The notes under the pieces are model-generated. The model saw nothing but the letters and a program-made list of their open reading frames with translations. It searched no databases and had not been told where the DNA came from. From SG8-41 sp963802355 (GTDB taxonomy: Bacteria; Pseudomonadota; Gammaproteobacteria; Burkholderiales; SG8-41), in NCBI GenBank assembly GCA_963802355.1, contig CAWDIV010000015.1, positions 930,001 through 994,000 of the forward strand: a stretch of 64,000 nucleotides of DNA. The letters run 5' to 3'. A program made the translations under genes and the position numbers. Every line of letters begins with the position of its first letter. Position 1 is the stretch's first letter. Positions 52,131-60,452 of the stretch are shown piece after piece.

Positions 52131-53432
52131 CTACCGCTCGTCTTTCGCCACATTGGCTTCTGCGTTGGCGCTTGTGCCTGCGTCGCGCTTTTGCGCGCCG
52201 AGCAAAGTCGCACCGATAAAGCCGCCGTCCGCGGGCGGTGGCGCGATGATGACCTGAACCTTGTCGGAAAGCTTGTCCGCCAGCGTCTTCTGGATGAGCA
52301 GCGGATGCCTGCTGACCAGCGCGCCTTCACGCGCCATCTGCTCGGCGTTGGCCTTGCCCACGCGCTCCACGCGGTAGGCTTCGGCATCGGCGAGCTTCTG
52401 GCGCGCCTCGGCTTCGCCGGTCGCCTCGATGCGACGCGCGTCGGCGCCGCCCTCTGCATTCTTGATGCGCGCCACCTTCACGGCCTCGGCCTCCAGCCTT
52501 CGCTGTTCGATCTGACGCTGCTTGAATGGCAGCACGTGCTTCATGGCTTCCTCCTGCCCCTTGGCGGCGATGATTTGCTCGCGTGCCGCGGCTTCGGCGG
52601 ATTTCTCGCGGCGCATCTTGTCGGCCTCGCCATCCAGCTCGGTCTCTTTGACACGCTTGTCCTTCAGCTCCAGCGTATAACGCATCTTTTCGGTCGCCAG
52701 CTCCTCGGCCAACAGCCCCTCCATGCCCCGGCGGTAATCCGCGGGCAGATCGACCTTGCCTATGTGCACGGTGCGCAAGACGATGCCGTCCTGGGACAGC
52801 TTGGACCTCAACTCGGTCTCGATCGCCTGTTGTATCTCGACACGTTTGGTGGAAAAAATTTCGCGCAGAGTGTAGCGGGCAAACGTCTTGTAGACCACGC
52901 CCTGCACCGCTGGCTCGACTATTTCCGCTCCAATGTCGTCGGGCAGGCTCTTCGATATGGCGGAGAGTTTGGCGGGGTCGAGCGCATAGCGAACCGCCAG
53001 ATCAACCCCAAGCGACAGTCCCTCCACGGACTGCAACGGCGCCGCGCCATCCGCGCGCCGGATCTGCTCGGGCTGGTATGTCCGGTCGCGCAGGGAATAC
53101 AAACGCATTTCGTGCAGACCGGGCATGAAGAAGACGCTGCCGTCCTGCCATTCGGTCACGCCGCCGGTGAGCCGGTTTACGCGTACGCCGACTTCGCCGC
53201 GCGCTATGTTTGCCATCGGCGGATGGGTATAGAGGACGTAGCCCGCAATGCCGAGGACCCCCAGCATTACGAGCGAGCCCTTTGCGCCGGCAAGGGCTGA
53301 GAGGGCGCGTGCGGTGCCGATTCTTGCGGCGTTGGCCGCCAAACCGCCGAGCGCGGCGCGCTCGGCAACCCAGTCACGAATCGATCGAAGCGCGACTTTC
53401 AAACGGTGCAACACGATAATCTCCTTAAACAA
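52131..53432 (-). CDS. SPFH/Band 7 (prohibitin-like) membrane protein
   Basis: 433 residues, intact. One membrane helix (SLVMLGVLGIAGYVLY) near residue 60 is followed by the SPFH domain with NIARGEVGVRVNRLTGGV and YTLREIFSTKRVEIQQAIETEL. A long charged coiled coil (about residues 255-390) follows. SPFH proteins form large rings that organise membrane microdomains and proteases. It is upstream in an apparent operon with the SH3b and CreD-like genes. Confidence 0.9.
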   Translation of the reverse strand: MFKEIIVLHRLKVALRSIRDWVAERAALGGLAANAARIGTARALSALAGAKGSLVMLGVLGIAGYVLYTHPPMANIARGEVGVRVNRLTGGVTEWQDGSVFFMPGLHEMRLYSLRDRTYQPEQIRRADGAAPLQSVEGLSLGVDLAVRYALDPAKLSAISKSLPDDIGAEIVEPAVQGVVYKTFARYTLREIFSTKRVEIQQAIETELRSKLSQDGIVLRTVHIGKVDLPADYRRGMEGLLAEELATEKMRYTLELKDKRVKETELDGEADKMRREKSAEAAAREQIIAAKGQEEAMKHVLPFKQRQIEQRRLEAEAVKVARIKNAEGGADARRIEATGEAEARQKLADAEAYRVERVGKANAEQMAREGALVSRHPLLIQKTLADKLSDKVQVIIAPPPADGGFIGATLLGAQKRDAGTSANAEANVAKDER

Positions 53433-53553
53433 TGGTTGAATGCGTTATCTACAGGCGCTGTGGGCCAGGGGCTAGGGACCGGCGCCCATGCAAGCGGGCG
53501 CCGCGTCGCAACGGCCGCGTGCCCAGCCACCGGCCCGCAGCGCCCCGCAGACG

Positions 53554-53703
53554 TCATGACGCGATGGTTACGAAGCCCACGATCAGCAGCGCTGCCGCAA
53601 GCGACACCGCCAGGCCCGCCGCAAAGGCGCGTAACGCCAGCGCCGCGAACTCCAGAGTCACCTGACGGGTGTTGATCACTTCCGTTTTCGATTGGTTTTG
53701 CAT
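53554..53703 (-). CDS. Small single-pass membrane protein
   Basis: 49 residues beginning MQNQSKTEVINTRQVTLEF with one hydrophobic helix (AFAAGLAVSLAAALLIVGFV). AAAGGAG lies 6 bp before ATG 53703. It is 121 bp upstream of the SPFH gene on the same strand and may be the first gene of that operon. Longer starts add low-quality sequence from the palindromic repeat. Confidence 0.6.
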   Translation of the reverse strand: MQNQSKTEVINTRQVTLEFAALALRAFAAGLAVSLAAALLIVGFVTIAS

Positions 53704-53777
53704 CTCGACTCCTTTCAACCGCCGAACTTGGCGGGTTCGTTGTTCAATCCGAAACCGGACAACAATCCGGCTTCGCT

Positions 53778-53828
53778 GGCCGCTCCCCTCGCCCCCGGGG
53801 GAGAGGGGCTGGGGGTGAGGGATCGAGC
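53778..53828. repeat. REP-like palindrome
   Basis: CCCCTCGCCCCC-GGGGGAGAGGGG followed by GGGGGTGAGGG, the commonest form of the CCCC-rich intergenic repeat. A related copy lies at 54012-54075. Confidence 0.65.
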
Positions 53829-54011
53829 GACGCACTGAACTAATCTGTCGCTCGATACAGCATTGGAGTCCTCCAATCTGCTCCGGAATGGCCGATGGCT
53901 GGCAATCTGCCGATCAATTCTGGCAACAATATGGCAAGCCGCCCGCGGACCTTGCGGGTTCCGGGCCTTTCGGTATATTCGTTGAGCCATCTTAAGAGCG
54001 GCTAACAAAAT

Positions 54012-54075
54012 GAAATCCCCTCTCCCCATTCAGGGGGAGCGGGTTTCAGGGGAGAGGGTTAGGGTGAGGGGCACA
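54012..54075. repeat. REP-like palindrome before the two-component genes
   Basis: CCCCTCTCCCC-attca-GGGGGAG then CAGGGGAGAGGGTTAGGGTG. Same family as 53778-53828. It lies 40 bp upstream of the response-regulator start, so it may sit in the leader. Confidence 0.65.
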
Positions 54076-54114
54076 AAATCGTCATCTTGTTAGGCACTCT
54101 GAGGGTCTGCATAC

Positions 54115-54816
54115 ATGCCGCAGCGTATAGCCATCGTTGAAGACGACCCGGTCATCCGCGCCAACTATGCGGACGTCCTGAAAAAGCACGGCTACGCGGT
54201 CGACGCCTACGCAGACCGCCGCGAGGCGCTCGCGGCGTGCCGGTCGCGCCTGCCCGACCTCGTGCTGCTCGACATCGGCCTGGGCGACGAGGTGGACGGC
54301 GGATTTACGCTCTGCCGGGAACTGCGCATGTTGTCGGGCGCCCTGCCGATCATTTTTCTCACCGCGCGCGACAGCGATTTCGACACGGTGTCGGGATTGC
54401 GCATGGGGGCCGACGATTACGTAACGAAGGACGTGAGTCTTCCCCATCTGCTCGCGCGAGTGAGCGCTCTCTTCCGCCGCACTGAGCTCGTGCGCGATCC
54501 CGTGCAAGGTGAAGACACCGTTCAGCGCGGACCGCTCACGCTCGACTTGAACCGCTTCACGGTGAGCTGGCGCGGGCAGAACGTGGATCTCACGCTGACC
54601 GAGTTCTGGATGGTGCACGCGCTGGCAAAGTTTCCGGGGCACGTGAAGAACCGCGACCAGTTGATGAGCGACGCGCACATCGTGGTCGACGACAGCACCA
54701 TCACCTCGCACATAAAGAGGATCCGCCGCAAGTTCAGCGCCGTCGATCCCCAGTTCGACTGTATCGACACCGTATACGGCATGGGTTATCGGTGGCGGGC
54801 CCAAGAGTCACAGTGA
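54115..54816 (+). CDS. OmpR-family response regulator (CreB- or PdsR-like)
   Basis: 233 residues. Receiver with acidic pocket IVEDD (D10, D11), phosphorylation at D53 in VLLDIGL, then FLTARDSDFDTVSGLRMGADDYVTKD. A winged-helix DNA-binding domain ends in IDTVYGMGYRW. Sequence style is close to the response regulators of the proteobacterial dedicated sortase system, and also CreB. It is coupled to the kinase by a GTGA overlap. Probable targets are the divergent envelope operon at 49-53.7 kb. Confidence 0.9.
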   Translation: MPQRIAIVEDDPVIRANYADVLKKHGYAVDAYADRREALAACRSRLPDLVLLDIGLGDEVDGGFTLCRELRMLSGALPIIFLTARDSDFDTVSGLRMGADDYVTKDVSLPHLLARVSALFRRTELVRDPVQGEDTVQRGPLTLDLNRFTVSWRGQNVDLTLTEFWMVHALAKFPGHVKNRDQLMSDAHIVVDDSTITSHIKRIRRKFSAVDPQFDCIDTVYGMGYRWRAQESQ

Positions 54817-56396
54817 CTCCAACTGACCGCCGGCTGCCGGCGCTCGGCCTGCGGGCCAAGCTCGTGCTGGTCGCCCTGGCGCTGCTCGTCATTCCGTGGG
54901 CCGGATACTCGTACGTGAAGGCCATTGAGCGGCTGCTGCGCGAGAACCAGGAGCAGCAGCTCATCGCCACGGCCCGCGGGGTCGCGACCGCCCTCCAGGA
55001 CCGGCCCGGGCTCATGGGCGCGCCTGCTGCAGAAGGCACCGCGTCGGCAACGAGAGCTACGGATCAGGTTCAACTCCTGATCGCCGGCCTCGCGCGCGCG
55101 GGGCTGCGTATCTGGGTCGTCGACAACAAGCTCTGGCTTGTCGCCGTCGCCGGGGATTTGAAGGCGCCGCCGCCTTCTGCTGCCGGGAGCGTCACGTTCG
55201 GCCCGCTGGAAAGGCTGGTGCACGCCGCGTTGCGACCGGTGTTCGAGCGCCTGCACAAACCGCCCGAGTCGCCGCAAGAGGAGTTCATCCCCAACGACGT
55301 CGTATTCGGCGGTCGCGAAATCGAGCGCGCGCTGGATGGCTCCCCCGCATGGCGCCGCCGCCCGGCACCCGCGGGCCGCGCCGTCATCCTTTCCGTCGCG
55401 CATCCGATCTGGGTCGGCGAATCCGTGGTCGGCGCGGTCGTCGTCGAAGAGAACACCGACGCCATCGTTACGCTGCGCAACCGCGCCTTCGAGCAGCTCG
55501 TCGCGGTGACCCTGATCGCGTTCACGGTGGCGGCGCTCGTACTGTTCCTTTTTGCGTCCCGCCTGTCCTCGCGCCTGCGGCGGCTGCGCGACGAGGCGGA
55601 GAACGCGATCGATTCCCAGGGCCGCGTTCGAGCGCTGGTCGCCGGCGGGCACGCCCGCGACGAGCTCGGCGACCTGTCTCGCAGCTTCTCGACCGTGCTC
55701 GGCCGGCTGGCGCAGTACAACGACTATCTCGAGAATCTGGCGGGGCGGCTTACCCACGAGTTGCGCACGCCGATCGCGGTGGTGCGATCTTCTCTCGACA
55801 ACATCCGGCTGCAGCAGCTCCCGCGCGAGCTCGGCGTCTACGTCGTGCGCGCCGAGGAAGGATTGAAGCGCCTGGAAACGATCCTTACGCGCATGGCCGA
55901 GGCGACCCGGCTCGAGCAAGTCGTTCGCAGCGGCGAGCGCGAACGGTTCGACGCCAGGAACGTGGTGGCCGGCTGCGTCGAAGGCTATGCCGCGGCGTAT
56001 CCCGGACGCCGCTTCGCATTGTCGATGACTACCGAGCCCGTCCCATTGACGGGCGCGCCAGACCTGTTCGCTCAGATGCTCGACAAGCTCGCCGCCAACG
56101 CCGTCGATTTCGCGACCGGCGAAGGACCCATTGAAATCTCGCTGGAGCGCGCCGGCGCAGAAGCGCTCCTACGCTTCGCCAACGCCGGGCCATTGCTGCC
56201 CGCCGAGATGAAAGACCGGCTGTTCGAATCCATGGTGTCGGTACGTAAGGAACGCGTCCCGGGCGAGCCGCACCTCGGCCTGGGACTTTTCATCGTGCGC
56301 CAGATTGCGGAATTCCACGGCGGGAAAGCCTACGCCGCCGACCGGCCCGACGGAAGCGGCGTCGTGTTCGAGCTGCGCTTCCCGCTCGCGCCGTGA
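54813..56396 (+). CDS. Sensor histidine kinase (PdsS/CreC-like)
   Basis: 527 residues if GTG 54813 is used, which overlaps the regulator stop (GTGA); a GTG at 54792 would add 7 residues. Two membrane helices (LVLVALALLVIPWAGYSYV near residue 20; TLIAFTVAALVLFLFA near residue 235) flank a periplasmic sensor domain. HAMP-like region, H-box LAGRLTHELRTPIAVV, N-box DKLAANAVDF and G-box LGLGLFIVRQ are present. NAVDF in place of the usual NAxKY is a trait I associate with sortase-system kinases. No sortase is in the window. Confidence 0.9.
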   Translation: MTPTDRRLPALGLRAKLVLVALALLVIPWAGYSYVKAIERLLRENQEQQLIATARGVATALQDRPGLMGAPAAEGTASATRATDQVQLLIAGLARAGLRIWVVDNKLWLVAVAGDLKAPPPSAAGSVTFGPLERLVHAALRPVFERLHKPPESPQEEFIPNDVVFGGREIERALDGSPAWRRRPAPAGRAVILSVAHPIWVGESVVGAVVVEENTDAIVTLRNRAFEQLVAVTLIAFTVAALVLFLFASRLSSRLRRLRDEAENAIDSQGRVRALVAGGHARDELGDLSRSFSTVLGRLAQYNDYLENLAGRLTHELRTPIAVVRSSLDNIRLQQLPRELGVYVVRAEEGLKRLETILTRMAEATRLEQVVRSGERERFDARNVVAGCVEGYAAAYPGRRFALSMTTEPVPLTGAPDLFAQMLDKLAANAVDFATGEGPIEISLERAGAEALLRFANAGPLLPAEMKDRLFESMVSVRKERVPGEPHLGLGLFIVRQIAEFHGGKAYAADRPDGSGVVFELRFPLAP

Positions 56397-56401
56397 CGAC
56401 G

Positions 56402-56673
56402 ATCCAAGCTGGACCCTGTAGGCCTGCGCCATGAGCCACTTCGTGCCGCGCATTCGTGCCAGGAGTTGCCGGACCTCGCTCCGGGTAAGCACCGTGGGCC
56501 GCCTCACGGCCGCTTCGCGTGCTCAATCTCCTCCAGCCAGGGAAGCGGCTGCGCAAGTAAGTCTCTTCCGTCCGGTAGCTATAGTGCCGCCGCCGGACAA
56601 CATCCCGGACCACGTCAAGGAGCCGCGGACGCGCACCGACCTCTGAAGGACCTTTCATGCCATGCTCGGACAC
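56402..56673 (-). pseudogene. Decayed integron integrase (intI) remnant
   Basis: From 56673 the minus strand reads PRLLDVVRDVVRRRHYSYRTEETYLR, the N-terminal signature of integron integrases. About 70 residues are then missing. A later frame has RPTVLTRSEVRQLLARMRGTKWLMAQ, which corresponds to about residues 100-135 of IntI. The catalytic C-terminal domain is lost; the remnant ends against the kinase gene. Orientation, opposite to the cassettes on its right, is that of a normal integron. Confidence 0.8.
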
Positions 56674-56776
56674 GTGACCCCCAACGCGTCCATGCGTTGC
56701 CTCGATACCCTCTCCGGCGTAACGTATTGATCAGGGATGACAATGGGTTGCAACGGGGCAACGATGGAGCTGGGCA

Positions 56777-56824
56777 TGTCAACTAAATTGTCAACTAATA
56801 AGTCAACTAAGTTGTCAACCAATT
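56777..56824 (+). repeat. Four tandem 12-bp repeats at the attI position
   Basis: TGTCAACTAAAT, TGTCAACTAATA, AGTCAACTAAGT and TGTCAACCAATT follow each other without gap. They lie between the intI remnant and the first cassette. They also form a short open frame (MSTKLSTNKSTKLSTNLR) ending inside the recombination site. Confidence 0.8.
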
Positions 56825-56827
56825 TAC

Positions 56828-56834
56828 GTTAGGC
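56828..56834 (+). other. attI/attC-type recombination core (GTTAGGC)
   Basis: The core site GTTAGGC starts 14 bp before the first cassette gene. It is either the attI insertion point or the end of a lost attC. Confidence 0.5.
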
Positions 56835-56841
56835 CGCAAAG

Positions 56842-57090
56842 ATGAGCCGCGTCTTCCTGCTCCAGCACCTTCACCTTCTCAATGGCGACGAAGAGGATGT
56901 AAAGACGCTGGGGATCTACTCAACCCGTGCTGCCGGTCTCGCTGCGGTGGAACGCTTCCGCAAGCTGCCTGGGTTCCGCGACGTGCCTCAGATAGCTGAC
57001 ACTTCTGCGCCGGGGCAGGCAGAGGGGTTCTACCTTGACGAGTTCAAGCTGGACCAGGACAGTTGGCCCGAAGGCTATGAAACCGCATGA
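56842..57090 (+). CDS. Cassette gene 1: small hypothetical protein
   Basis: 82 residues beginning MSRVFLLQHLHLLNGDEED with YSTRAAGLAAVERFRKLPG and a C-terminus DEFKLDQDSWPEGYETA. It resembles a family of small proteins common in integrons and defence contexts (DUF7336-like), with no known activity. It lies 8 bp after a recombination core and 16 bp before attC1, so there is no room for its own promoter. Confidence 0.7.
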   Translation: MSRVFLLQHLHLLNGDEEDVKTLGIYSTRAAGLAAVERFRKLPGFRDVPQIADTSAPGQAEGFYLDEFKLDQDSWPEGYETA

Positions 57091-57106
57091 GCCCGCGCAC
57101 CATACG

Positions 57107-57163
57107 GCCTAACCCCCGCGTCGAAAGTGACGCTGTCGCGCACGTCACGCGGACACGTTAGAC
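57107..57163 (+). repeat. attC site 1
   Basis: R-box pair GCCTAAC (57107-57113) and GTTAGAC (57157-57163), with a folded GC-rich inner stem (CGCGT / ACGCG). 57 bp, the short size class. Confidence 0.8.
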
Positions 57164-57167
57164 CTCC

Positions 57168-57596
57168 ATGGAAGAGCTGTCAGAATTTCGAGGCCTCGAC
57201 GAAGAGCATGCTCGTGCGTTTGCAGCCGCGTGGTTACCGGCGTGGAGCGGGAACCGGCCACACGATTTGATTGCCTTCTATACCGACGATGCCTACTACA
57301 GCGACCCGGGGATCCCCGCTGGGCTTCGTGGTCGCGACGCTTTGCTTGAGTACTTCATACGTCTGCTTGCCTACAACCCGAACTGGCGCTGGACGCATCG
57401 GGGCTCAGTTCCCATTCGCGACGGTTTTCTGAACGAATGGCATGCCTCGATGCCGGTCGGAGAGCATAGCGTTGAGGTGGATGGCGTTTGCACCGTTCAG
57501 CTCAGAGGCGATCGGATCTATCGAAATCAGGTCTATTTCGATCGCGCGCCTCTTCTTCAGGCGATTGAGCGGTTGCGAGGCGCGCGGCCCAAGTAG
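57168..57596 (+). CDS. Cassette gene 2: SnoaL/NTF2-like protein
   Basis: 142 residues. FAAAWLPAWSGNRPHDLIAFYTDDAYYSDPG is the N-terminal helix and strand of the NTF2-like fold, and GDRIYRNQVYFDRAPLL is its final sheet. The fold often forms small hydrolases, isomerases or binding subunits. It starts 5 bp after attC1. GC content is lower than in the host genes. Confidence 0.85.
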   Translation: MEELSEFRGLDEEHARAFAAAWLPAWSGNRPHDLIAFYTDDAYYSDPGIPAGLRGRDALLEYFIRLLAYNPNWRWTHRGSVPIRDGFLNEWHASMPVGEHSVEVDGVCTVQLRGDRIYRNQVYFDRAPLLQAIERLRGARPK

Positions 57597-57611
57597 CCCG
57601 AAGCACTGGTG

Positions 57612-57699
57612 GTCTAACAACGCGTTGGAGCGCACGCGGGAGGGATGAGGTGCCAGCATTCGCAATACAGCAGCGCGTCGCTCAACGCGGACGTTAGGC
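57612..57699 (+). repeat. attC site 2
   Basis: GTCTAAC (57612-57618) and GTTAGGC (57693-57699), with inner AACGCGTTGGAGCGC and GCTCAACGCGGAC arms. 88 bp. Confidence 0.85.
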
Positions 57700-57703
57700 A
57701 TCC

Positions 57704-58153
57704 ATGTCGAACGTGGTGCAGATTTTTATAGCCGCAAGAAGAGGTGCTCCCATGTCGGCAGAGCAGTCTGTGGAAGCCCTTACGGAAGGCGGACTGCGGG
57801 GCGATCGATATGCAGAGGCGAAGAACCGTCGATCGCCGGACTACCAAGTTACTTTCATCGAGGTGGAGAACATTGAAGCCTTTGTCCAAGCCACCGGGCT
57901 GCCGCTGGTGGCTGATATGCCCCGCCGAAACATCGTCACAAGAGGAATTCGCTTAAACGAACTTTGTAGCAAACGCTTTAGAGTTGGCCGCGCACGATTT
58001 GAGGGTTTGGAGCTTTGTGAACCTTGTAATCTTTTCGCAACGAGAACGCACCGCGAGGTTCTGCAGTTCTTTGTTGGCAAAGGTGGCCTTCGAGCGCGGA
58101 TCGTCTTGGGAGGGGAGATACGTGTTGGCGATTCAATCGAAGTGGATGCCTAA
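57704..58153 (+). CDS. Cassette gene 3: MOSC-domain protein
   Basis: 149 residues. Core blocks GLRGDRYAE, QVTFIEVENIEAF, RRNIVTRGIRLNEL and the conserved Cys in LCEPCNLF, close to the family's molybdenum/sulfur-carrier pattern. MOSC domains take part in molybdenum-cofactor sulfuration or hydroxylamine-type reduction. The stop overlaps attC3. The protein is full length for a stand-alone MOSC. Confidence 0.88.
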   Translation: MSNVVQIFIAARRGAPMSAEQSVEALTEGGLRGDRYAEAKNRRSPDYQVTFIEVENIEAFVQATGLPLVADMPRRNIVTRGIRLNELCSKRFRVGRARFEGLELCEPCNLFATRTHREVLQFFVGKGGLRARIVLGGEIRVGDSIEVDA

Positions 58154-58234
58154 CAGCGCGTTGGTGACCGACGCTTGCGCGGCGGCGCTCCTTCGTCGCG
58201 CCTCCTTCAGCGCGCCACAACGCTGACGTTGGGC
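58148..58234 (+). repeat. attC site 3
   Basis: GCCTAAC (58148-58154, including the MOSC stop) and GTTGGGC (58228-58234), with AGCGCGTTGG and CCACAACGCTGAC inner arms. 87 bp. Confidence 0.88.
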
Positions 58235-58237
58235 GGC

Positions 58238-58822
58238 GTGAAGCGAGTTGCAATATTCGGTAATGCCGGTGGCGGCAAGTCAACGCTTGCCCGTGAACTG
58301 GCGGCCATCACCGGATTACCGCTCGCGGTTGTTGACGAGCTCCAGTACCGAGGAGGCGCTAAGGTCCCGCACGAGGAATATCTTCAAGCGCACGCGACAC
58401 TCCTCGCCAATGACGAATGGATCATCGATGGTTTTGGTGGTATCAAGTTGGTGTGGGAAAGGTTTGAAGCAGCGGATACGCTCATTCACGTTGATTTGCC
58501 GCTGGCGGTGCACTTTCTTTGGGTGACTAAGCGGCTCATCAAGGGTTTGTTTGTAGCCCCGCAAGGTTGGCCGGAAAACAGTCCGATCATAAGCAGTTCA
58601 GTTTCAAGCTATCGGGTGCTCTGGCCTTGTCATACCCGTCTAACACCCAAGTACCGCTCTTACGTGTCGGCGACGGCGCAACGAAAGCGCGTTTTGCGTT
58701 TGCGCTCCAGGCGCGAGCTGAAGCAATTCCTAGAGTCGATACGGAAGGAGTACGCGCAGGTTTGCCAGGACGCCGCCCAACCACCCGTTGCAGCGGACGC
58801 GCCGCAAGCGTCGCGCCGCTGA
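58238..58822 (+). CDS. Cassette gene 4: P-loop adenylate-kinase-like (topology modulation) protein
   Basis: 194 residues from GTG 58238. Walker A is VAIFGNAGGGKSTLARELA at residues 4-22. YLQAHATLLANDEWIIDGFGG has the substrate-binding motif of FlaR/adenylate-kinase-like small P-loop kinases. VDLPLAVHFLWVTKR follows. The C-terminus runs into attC4. Start chosen at GTG because it lies 4 bp after the attC3 core and the frame upstream is attC DNA. Confidence 0.8.
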   Translation: MKRVAIFGNAGGGKSTLARELAAITGLPLAVVDELQYRGGAKVPHEEYLQAHATLLANDEWIIDGFGGIKLVWERFEAADTLIHVDLPLAVHFLWVTKRLIKGLFVAPQGWPENSPIISSSVSSYRVLWPCHTRLTPKYRSYVSATAQRKRVLRLRSRRELKQFLESIRKEYAQVCQDAAQPPVAADAPQASRR

Positions 58823-58837
58823 ACGGAGACGTTAACC
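58775..58837 (+). repeat. attC site 4
   Basis: GCCCAAC (58775-58781) and GTTAACC (58831-58837), with CAGCGGACGCGCC and GGCGCGAC-type arms around the tip. It overlaps the last codons of cassette gene 4. Confidence 0.85.
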
Positions 58838-58975
58838 ACATGTAGCGGCCGTGCAACGTCGCATAGTTTGGGTACCATCAGAACGAGGAACAACACTGGG
58901 TGGCGGAGCTCGAGAGCGGTCACAACCGTCGCTCGAGAGCGCATTTAATCGCGGAAGCTAGCGCCAGGAGGACCC

Positions 58976-59179
58976 ATGCCATTCAAGAGTCAAGCCCAGC
59001 GGAGGAAATTCGCCGAGCTCTTGGTCAAGGGAAAGATTTCCAATGCAACCTTCGAAGAGTGGAACCGCGAGACAGGCGCGGCAAAACTGCCGGAACGTGT
59101 CAAGCCGAAGGTGACTGCCAAATCCAAGACCAGACGCAGGAGCAAGAGCAGGAGCAAAGCCGAACGCAAGTCGAAATGA
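58976..59179 (+). CDS. Small basic hypothetical protein
   Basis: 67 residues. MPFKSQAQRRKFAELLVKG is a widespread N-terminus of small bacterial and phage proteins. The C-terminal third is almost all Lys, Arg and Ser, so nucleic-acid binding is possible. AGGAGG lies 5 bp before the ATG. It is after the last attC and is not followed by one, so it is not shown to be a cassette. Confidence 0.65.
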   Translation: MPFKSQAQRRKFAELLVKGKISNATFEEWNRETGAAKLPERVKPKVTAKSKTRRRSKSRSKAERKSK

Positions 59180-59274
59180 GTCCAAGCGTGAGCTTCTCAG
59201 GACGGACGCACGGCCTCGTTCTGGGTTAACATTCCGCCAACGCTGTGTCGCTGCAAATTCGCAAGATCCCACTC

Positions 59275-60249
59275 ATGTTCGCCAGGAAGCTCGCTGCCGC
59301 GCTCCTCGTCGTGGTCGCGACGAGTACGGAGACCCCTGCCGTTGCCCAGGCCTATCCCAGCGGCCCGATGCGCATCGTCGTTCCATTCACTCCCGGCGGC
59401 GGCACCGACATACTGGCGCGCGTCCTGGGACAGAAGCTGACCGAATCGTGGGGACAGCCGGCAGTGGTGGATAACCGCGCCGGAGCCAGCGGCACCGTCG
59501 GCACTGCCGTCGTCGCGAAGGCCCCGGCCGATGGTCACACCCTGCTCATCGTCCCGGCCGGTTACGCGGGCAATCCGAGCCTGTACAAACACCTGCCGTA
59601 CGACCATAAGCGTGACCTTGCGCCGGTGTCGTGCCTCGCGTCCGGACCGCTCACGCTGGTGATCCATCCTTCCTTCCCGGCGCGATCGATCAAGGAGTTC
59701 ATAGCGATCGGGCGCGCGCGCCCCGGCGAGATCAACTTCGGCTCCTCGGGAGCGGGCACCCTGCCCCATCTCAGCGCGGAGTTGTTCAGCTCCATGAGCG
59801 GCATCAAGATGGTGCACATCCCGTACAAGGGCGCCGGCGCTGCCGTCACCGACGTGATGGCGGGGCGGGTGCCGGTTTACTTCATGAACATTCTGCAGAG
59901 CCTTCAGCTCATCAAGGCCGGCAAGCTCCGTGCGCTGGGGGTAACCACCCCGCAGCGCAGCCCGATCGCGCCGGAGATCCCGGCGATTGCCGAAGCGGGC
60001 CTCAAGGGGTACGACATGACCAACTGGTACGGACTGTTAGTGCCCGCCGCGACGCCACGCGAAGTGATCGTCAAGCTGAGCGCCGAGGTGGGACGCATCC
60101 TGAAGCTGCCCGAATTGACGGCCCGTCTCGCCGACGACGGCATGACCGTGGTCGCGAGCACGCCCGAACAGTTCGCGGCGTTTCTGGCGCGCGAAACCGA
60201 CAAATTCACGCGCGTCATCGAGACGGCCGGCATCAAAGGCACGTTGTGA
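59275..60249 (+). CDS. Bug/TctC-family substrate-binding protein
   Basis: 324 residues from ATG 59275, which gives a normal signal peptide (MFARKLAAALLVVVATS, cleavage near VAQA); GTG 59245 would add 10 residues. AYPSGPMRIVVPFTPGGGTDILAR and VHIPYKGAGAAVTDVMAG are family blocks. It lies upstream of the UGSC selenoprotein and the TcuA-like dehydrogenase on the same strand, so it probably binds a carboxylate used by them. Confidence 0.93.
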   Translation: MFARKLAAALLVVVATSTETPAVAQAYPSGPMRIVVPFTPGGGTDILARVLGQKLTESWGQPAVVDNRAGASGTVGTAVVAKAPADGHTLLIVPAGYAGNPSLYKHLPYDHKRDLAPVSCLASGPLTLVIHPSFPARSIKEFIAIGRARPGEINFGSSGAGTLPHLSAELFSSMSGIKMVHIPYKGAGAAVTDVMAGRVPVYFMNILQSLQLIKAGKLRALGVTTPQRSPIAPEIPAIAEAGLKGYDMTNWYGLLVPAATPREVIVKLSAEVGRILKLPELTARLADDGMTVVASTPEQFAAFLARETDKFTRVIETAGIKGTL

Positions 60250-60261
60250 GCGCAAGACTTC

Positions 60262-60426
60262 AGCCACGGAAACACACGGATACACACCGACAGTATCGAA
60301 GACGAAAAAGGGACGACGCGCCTTAACCTGAAGAGGCAGATCAACATCATGATCCCAGTTGAGGCGAGGTCAGGCCCTTGATTGATGTTTGAAAATTTTC
60401 CGTGTATTCCGTGTGATTCCGTGGCA
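60262..60426. repeat. Interspersed palindromic element (CCACGGAAACACACGG type)
   Basis: The left arm GCCACGGAAACACACGGA and right arm TCCGTGTGATTCCGTGGC are imperfect reverse complements at the ends of a 165-bp element. The middle has no gene. A related element lies at 62203-62336. Confidence 0.65.
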
Positions 60427-60452
60427 AATGCTTTTGAACTGAAGGAACAGCG

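Noticed and set aside
58976..59179. Fifth integron cassette
   Set aside because: No attC follows it, and 138 bp separate it from attC4.
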